The position numbers and the translations under genes are program-made. Shown here one piece after another: positions 1 to 5,837 of a DNA stretch of 5,866 nt. The stretch is from assembly GCA_937919075.1 (NCBI GenBank), contig CALFOF010000096.1, forward strand, positions 1 to 5,866. The letters are read 5' to 3'. Source of the DNA: an uncultured Cyanobium sp. (GTDB taxonomy: Bacteria > Cyanobacteriota > Cyanobacteriia > PCC-6307 > Cyanobiaceae). The notes under the pieces are model-generated. The model did no database searches, was not told the origin of the DNA, and saw only the letters and a list, made by a program, of their open reading frames with translations. Each line of letters starts with the position of its first letter. Position 1 is the first letter of the stretch.

Positions 1-1814
1 GGGGCCTGATGGCGCTCCGCGTAGAGCTTCACCAGATCGAGCGCCACCTTGCGCACCGCCTTGAGCGCCCGCTCCTTGGCCCGCGCCCAGGCCACCCCGC
101 CCATGCGGTTGAGCTCCGGTGGTGTGTCGGTGCTGGCGCGGTAGCGGCCAAGGCTGCCCAGCTGGTCGGCGGCCACCCGCAGGGTGCCGTCGGCGTATTG
201 CACCACCAGGTAGTCGCGGCTTTCGCCGCTGATCGCCAGCTTCTCCAGCTTCAGGAAGCGGCCGATGCCGTGGTTGCGGTGCACCACGAAATCACCGGGT
301 TGCATCTTGCCTGGATCCACCGTGCGGCTGGCCGCCTTGCGGCGCCGGCGCACGTAGCCGGTGGCGGCCAGGCTGTGCTGGCCGAAGAACTCCCGGTCCG
401 TCAGCAGCACCAGCTTCCAGGCCGGCAGCTGCAGCCCCTCCAGCTCGGCGGTGCCCTTGAGCTTGAGTGCCACCGGCGTGTTGTGCTCCACCAGCCGCTC
501 GATCGCCGGGAAGTCATGCGGGTTGGGCACGAAGCGGGCGATGCAGTCGTGCTCCTCCAGCAGCGCCACCGCCCGCGACGGCTGGGCGGAAAGCAGCCAC
601 ACCTTCGCTTTCTCCTGCTGATACCCCTTCACCAACGCCGCCAGGCGGCCGAAGGCGTTCGGATGGGCCGGCACCGGACGGCTGGACAGATCGAAGGCAT
701 TGGGGTGGCGGTCGGTTTCGGCCAGTTCGGCCAGATCGAAGCCGGCGAACGCGCCGGCATCCTCAAGGGCTTGCTCGGGCGGCCGGTGCAGCAGGGCGGG
801 CAGCAGCACCGGCTGGCCGCAGGCGGCCGCCAGCTCCGCCTGCACCTCGCCGTGGTGGCTGTCGGCGTGATCGAACCACTGCTGGCCGTGGGCGCGGCAA
901 TGGCGCCGCTCATCCACCGCAACCAAGGTGCTGGCGGGCAGGTAATCGAGCAGGGAGGCGGGCCGCGCCCAGGCCAGGCCCATCAGCCGCCGCATTCCCT
1001 CAGGCGTGCCGCCCTCCAGCAGCTGATCGAGCGCGTCCGGCTGCAGCAGCCCATCGAGCCCGGCCGGCATCGTGTCCCGCAGGGCATCGGCCACCAGCGG
1101 TCCGTAGCCACTGGGGGTGAGCCGCACCGCCTCGGTGGCATCAAGCGACCGCTGGGTGGCAGGGTCGAATTCCTTGAGCTTCTCCAGCTCTTCCCCGAAG
1201 AACTCCAGCCGCACCGGCAGCTCGGCGCTCACCGGAAACACATCCACAATGTCGCCGCGGCGGCTCCAGCTGCCCTCCTGCTCGATCGTGGGCACCCGCT
1301 CGTAGCCAAGCCGGCTGAGGGTGTCGGCCAGCACGTCCAGGTCCACCGTGTCGCCTTTGCGCAGGCACAGGCAGCGGGCGGCCAGGGCTGCAGGCGGCGG
1401 CAGGTGCGGTTGCAGGGCCCGTTCGGTGGCCACCACCGCGCCCTGCCAGGGCCGGCCGTTGCCGTCGGCGCTGCCGGCATCCACCAGCTCGGCGAGCACC
1501 TGCAACTGGCCCCAGGTGATTTCGGTGGTGGGATCGAAGGGTTCGTAGGGCGAGCCCTCACTGGTGGGATAGAGCTGGGCCGTGGGCCAGCCCATCAGTT
1601 CCAGCAGCGCCGCCCAGCGGCCCGCCTCCTCCAGCGTGGGCACGATCACCAGCAGGGGCGCCTGCCGCTGCCGGGCCAGGGCACTGGCGATCAAGGCGCG
1701 GCCGGCCCGGGAGGCGCCCCGCAGGCTCAGCCGCGCCGGGCGCTCGATCCGTTGCAGCACCTCACCGGTGAGGGGCACCTGCTCGAGCTGGCGCACCAGG
1801 GCGGTGAGGGGCAT
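1..1814 (-). CDS. mfd: Transcription-repair coupling factor Mfd, N-terminal half (runs off left edge)
   Basis: Mfd is the cytoplasmic ATP-driven translocase that removes RNA polymerase stalled at DNA lesions and recruits UvrA for nucleotide excision repair. The minus frame is open for 604 codons with no stop. Residues about 1-290 are the UvrB-like region (domains 1a/2/1b), with SEGSPYEPFDP at 85-95 and SWSRRGDIVDVFP at 182-194, followed by ELPVRLEFF and the DxxTQRSL stretch. A middle domain contains LTDREFFG at 471-478. The RNA-polymerase-interacting domain starts about residue 505 with GDFVVHRNHGIGRF (507-520). The last visible residues (VRKVALDLVKLYAERHQ) form the relay helix that precedes the translocase, so the ATPase motifs lie outside the window. 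Family members are about 1150-1190 residues. The start MPLTALVRQLEQ fits the family. An in-frame ATG at 1889 would add 25 residues with intergenic-looking codons. Divergent from the HEXXH gene across 100 bases. Confidence 0.96.
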   Translation of the reverse strand, partial: MPLTALVRQLEQVPLTGEVLQRIERPARLSLRGASRAGRALIASALARQRQAPLLVIVPTLEEAGRWAALLELMGWPTAQLYPTSEGSPYEPFDPTTEITWGQLQVLAELVDAGSADGNGRPWQGAVVATERALQPHLPPPAALAARCLCLRKGDTVDLDVLADTLSRLGYERVPTIEQEGSWSRRGDIVDVFPVSAELPVRLEFFGEELEKLKEFDPATQRSLDATEAVRLTPSGYGPLVADALRDTMPAGLDGLLQPDALDQLLEGGTPEGMRRLMGLAWARPASLLDYLPASTLVAVDERRHCRAHGQQWFDHADSHHGEVQAELAAACGQPVLLPALLHRPPEQALEDAGAFAGFDLAELAETDRHPNAFDLSSRPVPAHPNAFGRLAALVKGYQQEKAKVWLLSAQPSRAVALLEEHDCIARFVPNPHDFPAIERLVEHNTPVALKLKGTAELEGLQLPAWKLVLLTDREFFGQHSLAATGYVRRRRKAASRTVDPGKMQPGDFVVHRNHGIGRFLKLEKLAISGESRDYLVVQYADGTLRVAADQLGSLGRYRASTDTPPELNRMGGVAWARAKERALKAVRKVALDLVKLYAERHQA

Positions 1815-1893
1815 GGGCTCGTGATGCTCAGGGCCCCCGATCCTGGCAGTTGCACTCCTGCCGCTGCTTCGCCGGCGCAGATCGACCATGATG

Positions 1894-1907
1894 AAGGAGC
1901 GCTGATG
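1894..1907 (+). promoter_or_regulatory. Strong Shine-Dalgarno plus ATG, out of frame with the downstream gene
   Basis: AAGGAG at 1894-1899 lies 5 bases before an ATG at 1905-1907, an ideal spacing. That ATG opens a 37-codon frame ending in TGA at 2016-2018, which encodes a short basic start followed by a hydrophobic segment. The long gene here is in another frame, and its first available start is GTG 1915, 15 bases after the Shine-Dalgarno. Either the long gene uses GTG with a distant ribosome-binding site, or ATG 1905 is the original start and one base is in excess between about 1908 and 2015, or a short leader peptide is translated. The sequence alone does not decide. Confidence 0.45.
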
Positions 1908-1914
1908 TCTCGGA

Positions 1915-2751
1915 GTGGGCCGGCACCATCCGCCACGAGGATCGGGCTCTTCCTTGCTGTCGCTTGCCTTTCTTGCTGGTGGCCTGCTGCTGGCGGGTCT
2001 GGCGCTGGCACCGCCTGAGCGCAGGGGAGAAACCCTCGGCGCGCTGGAAGCGCTGCCATTCCAGGTGTCCGACACCCTGTTCACCCGCCCCCCAGCCCCC
2101 CTGAGGCCAGGCGATGTGGCGCTCGATGCCATCAGCGCCGGCGATCTGATGGCGCGGCTGGAGCTGGCCGACTTCGACTGGCAGCCCCAGGCCGAGGTCC
2201 TGCCCGATGGCGGTGTGCGTTACCGCTACCGCCGCCGCGAGGGAGACCCCAAGCTCTCGATTGAGCAAATCCGTGCGCTCATGGTTGATCCGCCGCGCTT
2301 CGAGCAGGAACGGCAGGCGATCAGCGACCTGCTCGATCATCTGCAGCGGGTGGGGGTGCAGGTGGTGCTGGGGCCACCCCGCAAGGCCGGTGCCGCCGGG
2401 GAGTGGGACCCTGCCGCCCGCACGATCCGCATCAAGTCTGAGGTGGTGGACCAGGGCAGCGCCACCTTTGCCCTGGTGCTGAACCATGAGGCCATTCATG
2501 TGGCGCAGAGCTGCCGGCGCGGGGGGGTGTCGGCTCCGCCCAAGCAGCTCGGGCTCTCCATTTCCGCCAGGCCCCAGGCCCAGGGGCAGCTCAACGACCC
2601 GATCTATGCCAACCTCTCGCCCCTCGAGCGCCAGCTGGAGCAGGAGGCTTACGCCCACCAACACCAGCTGGAGCAAGGGGCCGCGCTGATCAGCCAGGAG
2701 TGCCGCCCGCCGGCCGCGCTGCTGGGGGGCCGAGCAGCTGCGCGCCCGTGA
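1915..2751 (+). CDS. Exported/membrane-anchored HEXXH protein, putative zinc metalloprotease-like, unnamed
   Basis: I do not recognise a named family. The 278-residue product (GTG start) has a basic N terminus, then a hydrophobic stretch at about 14-32 that ends in an A-L-A (30-32). This looks like a signal peptide or signal anchor, so the rest should lie outside the cytoplasm. The middle is acidic and charged (about 60-150). The most telling segment is NHEAIHVAQSC, with HEXXH at residues 191-195. About 50 residues later comes LEQEAYAHQ, where E244 could be the third zinc ligand as in gluzincins (E-x-x-A). HEXXH as a zinc site with a catalytic Glu is established for metallopeptidases; protease activity here is inference. 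GTG 1915 is the first start in this frame after a stop at 1903-1905. A strong Shine-Dalgarno upstream serves a different frame (see 1894-1907), so the N terminus is uncertain. The gene ends back to back with the convergent gene at 2752. Confidence 0.85.
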   Translation: MGRHHPPRGSGSSLLSLAFLAGGLLLAGLALAPPERRGETLGALEALPFQVSDTLFTRPPAPLRPGDVALDAISAGDLMARLELADFDWQPQAEVLPDGGVRYRYRRREGDPKLSIEQIRALMVDPPRFEQERQAISDLLDHLQRVGVQVVLGPPRKAGAAGEWDPAARTIRIKSEVVDQGSATFALVLNHEAIHVAQSCRRGGVSAPPKQLGLSISARPQAQGQLNDPIYANLSPLERQLEQEAYAHQHQLEQGAALISQECRPPAALLGGRAAARP

Positions 2752-2771
2752 TCACGCCCGTGGCGCCAGCT
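2736..2771. other. Imperfect GC-rich hairpin spanning two abutting stop codons
   Basis: AGCTG (2736-2740) can pair with CAGCT (2767-2771), and CGCC (2743-2746) with GGCG (2762-2765), with a small internal loop. The 15-base loop begins with the perfect 10-base palindrome CGTGATCACG (2747-2756), which contains both stop codons: TGA 2749-2751 on plus and TGA 2754-2752 on minus. There is no T-tract on either side, so it does not qualify as a classical intrinsic terminator. It could still protect or define the 3' ends of both transcripts. In such GC-rich coding DNA, chance pairing is quite possible. Confidence 0.3.
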
Positions 2772-3489
2772 GGTCCTCCAGCAGCATGTTGAACTGCAGC
2801 AACTGCTGATCATTGAGCTGCTGCCGGCTGCTGAGCTGAAAGTGCTGCTCCAGGAACGCGCGTCCCTGCGCAGCTCCCCAGCTGAGCTGGCCGAGCAGCT
2901 GGTCGCTCTGATCCAGCAGGTCGCGGCGGCGCAGGGGCGTGGCGGCCTGCTCCGGCCGGCTGCCGGGGGCCAGCTGCTGCAACGCATTGAGGTAGCCCAC
3001 CAGATCCACGTAGCGCACCAGGCGGCTGCGGCTTGGATGGTTGAAGGCCCGCTCCAGGTAAGCCGCTTCCTCCTCCCGGCCCCAGTCCAGCCGCTTGAGT
3101 TCCAGCTCCACCTGGGCCAGCTCGTCGCTCCAGTCTTCGGGATCAGCGCTGGCGGCTGGTGGTGGCGGTTCAGGTGCTTGGGCGGGGAGAGCCTGCGGGG
3201 GCTCGTTGCTCACCGCCAACAGCGGCTGCTCTGCCTCACCGGCGTCTGTTGGTCGCTTCTTTGGTGGCGCGGCGGCGGCAGCCACCGGCACCGGCTCCGG
3301 CCTGGCGGCAGCCGCCGCGCCGGTGGTACCCCATCGCTGCCGCAGGCGCTCGATGGCGCGGTCTTCGGCCAGCTCCGCCGTGGCGCCCTCACCGAGAGCG
3401 CTACCGAGCAGGGCGCCCTGCTCCCAGGCGCTCACCTTCACCACCCGCTGTCCGGGTTCGGCGTGCACCAGTTCTGCCTGCAGCTGCAT
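2752..3489 (-). CDS. Conserved-looking hypothetical protein with two C-terminal W-G...LE..F..SR..L modules
   Basis: Function unknown. From ATG 3489 the product is 245 residues, with no signal peptide or membrane segment, so probably cytoplasmic. It has three parts. An N-terminal domain of about 53 residues contains RVVKVSAWEQGALLGSALGE and then an alpha-helical ATAELAEDRAIERLRQR. A low-complexity Ala/Pro/Glu linker follows (about 54-118). The C-terminal half holds two related modules starting at W136 and W204 (WG-x5-A-[YF]-LE-x2-F-x3-SR-x2-L). A similar C-terminal motif occurs, from memory, in cyanobacterial proteins sometimes labelled Rad52-like or DNA-repair related; I cannot verify this. 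The reading frame stays open to GTG 3543 (263 residues), but codons there (CTA, TCA, ACT, GGA) are unlike the gene body, and that start would leave only 5 bases before the divergent TerC-family gene. I therefore prefer ATG 3489, with modest certainty. Confidence 0.82.
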   Translation of the reverse strand: MQLQAELVHAEPGQRVVKVSAWEQGALLGSALGEGATAELAEDRAIERLRQRWGTTGAAAAARPEPVPVAAAAAPPKKRPTDAGEAEQPLLAVSNEPPQALPAQAPEPPPPAASADPEDWSDELAQVELELKRLDWGREEEAAYLERAFNHPSRSRLVRYVDLVGYLNALQQLAPGSRPEQAATPLRRRDLLDQSDQLLGQLSWGAAQGRAFLEQHFQLSSRQQLNDQQLLQFNMLLEDQLAPRA

Positions 3490-3548
3490 CCCGGCTCGGG
3501 CTTGGTTGGGCTTTCCTAGAGTGACTGATTCGCTCCACACCACTACCT

Positions 3549-4310
3549 ATGGAAGCGGAGTCGATCGAGTCACTCACACCGCTGCTGCAATCGGCAGACC
3601 AGTGGGGGGAGATCCTGCTGCTGCTTCCCCTGCTGGTGGCGATGGAGGCGGTGCTCTCCGCGGACAATGCCATCGCTCTGGCGGCCATCGCGCGCCACCT
3701 CGACGATCCAGCCAGCCAGCGCCGCGCCCTCAACCTCGGCCTGCTGCTGGCCCTGGTGTTCCGGATGGCCCTGATCGTGGCCGCCCGCTGGGTGCTCGAC
3801 TTCTGGCCCCTGCAGCTGTTGGCGGCTGGCTATCTGCTCTGGCTGTGCGTCACCAACCTGGCCGGATCCAGCGAAGCCGGCGTTGAAGCGACGAGCACTG
3901 CTGCCAGCACCGACGCGGCCCCAGCGGCCCAGCGGCTCCACGGCCAGACCCTGGGTTCAGTGGTGGCCACGCTGGCGGTCACCGATCTGGCCTTCTCGCT
4001 CGACAGCGTCGCGGCGGCGGTGGCGGTCAGTGATCGGCTCTGGCTGGTGATGACCGGTGGGGTGATCGGGGTGGTCGCCCTGCGCCTCACGGCCGGGCTG
4101 TTCATCCGCTGGTTGGAGGAGTACCGGCATCTGGAGCGGGCCGGCTATCTGGCCGTGGGGCTGGTGGGTGTGCGCCTGCTGCTGCGCCTGGCCCTGCCCC
4201 AGATCGTTCCGCCCGAATGGGCGCTGTTGCTTGTGGTGGCCTGCCTGTTTGTCTGGGGCTTCTCCCAGCGCAGCCAGCCCCAGCCGCAGACCGGGGAGGT
4301 CAACCCCTGA
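3549..4310 (+). CDS. TerC-family integral membrane protein (putative metal-ion transporter)
   Basis: The 253-residue, very hydrophobic protein has about seven membrane segments (roughly 22-44, 60-80, 84-105, 136-157, 162-186, 195-215 and 222-240). Both TerC-family signatures are present. The first is EAVLSADNAIAL (E33, D39, N40) in the first membrane helix. The second is TDLAFSLDSV (D146, D152) in the fourth. These paired acidic helices are the conserved core of the family. Bacillus TerC homologues have been linked to manganese efflux and metallation of exported enzymes, so a role in Mn or another divalent metal is plausible. The substrate here is inference, and tellurite resistance should not be assumed from the name. 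Residues 106-134 are an Ala/Ser/Thr-rich loop of low conservation. ATG 3549 is the only good start, though no Shine-Dalgarno is visible. It is divergent from the 2752-3489 gene and lies immediately upstream of the DUF6464 gene. Confidence 0.92.
   Translation: MEAESIESLTPLLQSADQWGEILLLLPLLVAMEAVLSADNAIALAAIARHLDDPASQRRALNLGLLLALVFRMALIVAARWVLDFWPLQLLAAGYLLWLCVTNLAGSSEAGVEATSTAASTDAAPAAQRLHGQTLGSVVATLAVTDLAFSLDSVAAAVAVSDRLWLVMTGGVIGVVALRLTAGLFIRWLEEYRHLERAGYLAVGLVGVRLLLRLALPQIVPPEWALLLVVACLFVWGFSQRSQPQPQTGEVNP
4293..4310 (+). promoter_or_regulatory. Shine-Dalgarno and possible CTG start overlapping the TerC-family gene stop
   Basis: GGGGAGGT at 4293-4300 lies inside the end of the TerC-family gene, 7 bases (from GGAGG) before CTG 4307-4309. 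That CTG is in frame with the DUF6464 gene and overlaps the upstream TGA (4308-4310) in a CTGA arrangement, the geometry of translational coupling. If GTG 4322 is used instead, the Shine-Dalgarno is about 22 bases away, which is too far to be typical. Confidence 0.4.
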
Positions 4311-4321
4311 CGCCCCTGCAC

Positions 4322-4663
4322 GTGGATCTGCGCCAGGCCGGCACCGAGCGGTTGCTTGAACGCTTTGAGGTGGCCCACCTGGGCGAGGTGCCCCAGCCGG
4401 GCCGCTGGATCGAGCGGGGGGAGCGTTCGTTTCTGGTGTTGCAATGCCTTCACCGCTACCAGCTGCGCAACGGCCGCTACGAGCTCACGGAGGTGGCCCT
4501 GCAGGTCAAGCCGCAACGGCAACCGGCCGATGCCACCTGGTGGAACAACCATTGGGTGATCGGCGACCCCAGCTGCCGCTTCAATGCCCGCTCGCCGCTG
4601 TTGCGCTGCGCCGTGCTGCCGGAAGGCCCCTGCGAGCGCTGCCTGCACCGTGCGTCTGCCTGA
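4322..4663 (+). CDS. DUF6464 family protein, small four-cysteine protein
   Basis: Function unknown. The 113-residue product is soluble, without signal peptide or membrane segment. The N-terminal half is a likely small beta-rich domain (PGRWIERGERSFLVLQ, then HRYQLRNGRYELTEVALQV). The C-terminal half has the pattern I associate with DUF6464: WW-x3-W-V-IGDPSCRFNARSPLLRCAV, then PEGPCERC. Four cysteines (C85, C96, C104, C107) spaced C-x10-C-x7-C-x2-C could bind zinc or another metal; that is inference. No ATG is available near the conserved start. GTG 4322, 12 bases after the TerC-family stop, is the chosen start, and CTG 4307 is the alternative, adding five residues. The frame is open further upstream inside the TerC-family gene, but that part is a shadow. 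Almost certainly in an operon with the TerC-family gene. Convergent with sbtA across 6 bases. Confidence 0.85.
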   Translation: MDLRQAGTERLLERFEVAHLGEVPQPGRWIERGERSFLVLQCLHRYQLRNGRYELTEVALQVKPQRQPADATWWNNHWVIGDPSCRFNARSPLLRCAVLPEGPCERCLHRASA

Positions 4664-4669
4664 GCCGCT

Positions 4670-5677
4670 TCACGGCAGCACCGCCAGCGGGATGAAGCGC
4701 TGCACCATCGCCATGTACAGCGGAATCCCAACGACGATGTTGAAGGGGAAGGTGACGCCCAGGGCGCTGGAGATGTAGAGGCTTGGATTCGCTTCCGGCA
4801 CCGTCATCCGCATGGCGGCAGGAACGGCGATGTAAGAGGCACTGGCGCACAGCACCATGAACAGCAGCGCATTTCCCTGCGGCAGGCCCAGCCAACGGGA
4901 GAGCAGCAGGCCCACCGTGGCATTAAACAGCGGCATCAGCACCGCGAAGCCGATCAGGTAGCTGCCGGCGCTCCGCAGATCGCCGAGGCGCTGCGCCGCC
5001 ACGATGCCCATGTCAAGCAGAAAGAAGCTGAGGGCGCCATAAAACAGCTTGCCGGTGAAGGGCTCCATCGTTTCCACCCCCAAGGGGCTGAAGGTCGCCA
5101 CCAGCAGGCCGATCACCAGGCTGCCGATCAGCAGCAGCACCGAACTGTTCAAGAAGGCCTCATGCAGCAGGCTGCCCCAGGCCACGCCACCGCCGATGCC
5201 ACCGGCGTGGCGTTGGTGGCTGGTGAGTTTCACCAACAGCAACCCCACGATGATGGCCGGCGATTCCATCAGGGCCAGGGCCGCCACCATGAAGCCGTCG
5301 TGGGGGATGTCTGACACCACCAGAAAGGTTTCGGCGGTGATGAAGGTGACGGCGCTGATCGAGCCGTAGGTGGCGGCCACAGCGGCGGCATTGGAGGTGT
5401 CGAACTGCCGCCTGAGCACCAGGAAGCTATAGAGGGGCACCAGGGCCGACATCACCACGGCGGCGGCGATCGTGGCGATCACCTGCACGCCCAGGCCGCT
5501 GTGTTGCAGCTCCACGCCACCTTTGAAACCGATCGCTAACAACAGATACAGCGAAAAGAGCTTGGGCAGCGGAGCGGGGATCTCCAGATCCGATCGCACC
5601 AGCACCGCAATCACACCGAGAGCGAAGAAAAGAACCGGCGGAGAGAGCAGATTCTGCAGAATCAGACCGGTCTGCAT
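4670..5677 (-). CDS. sbtA: SbtA-family sodium-dependent bicarbonate permease (short-loop variant)
   Basis: SbtA proteins are plasma-membrane Na+/HCO3- symporters that supply the cyanobacterial CO2-concentrating mechanism. The 335-residue protein shows about ten membrane segments in two five-helix halves. Family landmarks line up with Synechocystis SbtA as I remember it: GFKGGVEL (50-57), ATYGSISAVT (102-111, the first broken-helix substrate region), MESPAII (137-143), ASASYIAVPAAMR (278-290, the second), and ANPSLYISSALG (306-317). The cytosolic loop between the halves is only about 25 residues (151-177), much shorter than in Synechocystis SbtA (about 374 residues in total). The second motif reads Y-I-A-V-P where the Synechocystis protein has D-I-S-G-P, so this resembles the SbtA2-like or broader permease branch, and bicarbonate as substrate is not certain. 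ATG 5677 has GGAAG at 5683-5687 with 5-base spacing, and an in-frame stop lies just upstream. No sbtB-like gene is seen downstream. Confidence 0.9.
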   Translation of the reverse strand: MQTGLILQNLLSPPVLFFALGVIAVLVRSDLEIPAPLPKLFSLYLLLAIGFKGGVELQHSGLGVQVIATIAAAVVMSALVPLYSFLVLRRQFDTSNAAAVAATYGSISAVTFITAETFLVVSDIPHDGFMVAALALMESPAIIVGLLLVKLTSHQRHAGGIGGGVAWGSLLHEAFLNSSVLLLIGSLVIGLLVATFSPLGVETMEPFTGKLFYGALSFFLLDMGIVAAQRLGDLRSAGSYLIGFAVLMPLFNATVGLLLSRWLGLPQGNALLFMVLCASASYIAVPAAMRMTVPEANPSLYISSALGVTFPFNIVVGIPLYMAMVQRFIPLAVLP

Positions 5678-5788
5678 CGAGGCTTCCGTGATTGTTCAAT
5701 GGCACACCGGCAGGCTACAGGGCTGGACCTGGACGCCGGGATGGTTGTGACTTCGATGGTGGGGAGGGAAATCTTGAAAGTTGGAGGA

Positions 5789-5837
5789 GTGAGCACTAAG
5801 ACGGTGAATTCCTAGACGATGAGCATCAAAACAGTGA
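5789..5837 (+). repeat. Two imperfect 19-base direct repeats, 30 bases apart, upstream of sbtA
   Basis: The copies are GTGAGCACTAAGACGGTGA (5789-5807) and ATGAGCATCAAAACAGTGA (5819-5837), identical at 14 of 19 positions with a period of exactly 30 bases. They lie 112-160 bases upstream of the sbtA start. The period is close to three helical turns, as for paired operator sites. It also keeps reading frame: the copies encode V-S-T-K-T-V-N-S-stop and M-S-I-K-T-V-S-A. This suggests instead a duplicated gene start, with GGAGG at 5783-5787 just before the first copy. Chance resemblance is not excluded. Confidence 0.4.

Noticed and set aside
1815..1889. Upstream in-frame ATG at 1889 for mfd
   Set aside because: The 25 extra codons (including AGG twice, AGT, GCA, ACT and CCT) look intergenic, and the extension does not resemble Mfd N termini, which begin near MPLTALVRQL.
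9..2018. Very long plus-strand open frame (669 codons) opposite mfd
   Set aside because: Its codons are the exact complement, codon for codon, of the minus frame encoding Mfd, whose conserved motifs are unmistakable. Long antisense frames are expected in such GC-rich genes, and the product is rich in His/Gln/Gly/Arg without domain motifs.
1828..2676. 282-codon minus-strand open frame opposite the HEXXH gene
   Set aside because: It covers the antisense of a better supported gene, overlaps the mfd upstream region, and its product shows no coherent motif.
3095..3886. 263-codon plus-strand open frame running across two genes
   Set aside because: It spans the antisense of the 2752-3489 gene, the intergenic gap and then a wrong frame of the TerC-family gene. 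The product is low-complexity Ala/Pro/Arg/Ser.
4666..4699. Inverted repeat CGCTTCA/TGAAGCG at the DUF6464-sbtA junction as a terminator
   Set aside because: The 7-base stem closes a 20-base loop, has no T-tract on either strand, and lies almost wholly within sbtA coding sequence.
5691..5700. ATTG-NN-CAAT dyad just upstream of sbtA as a regulator site
   Set aside because: Four-base half-sites are too short to support an operator call, and I could not match it to a known CcmR/CmpR-type site. It is recorded only as a weak possibility.
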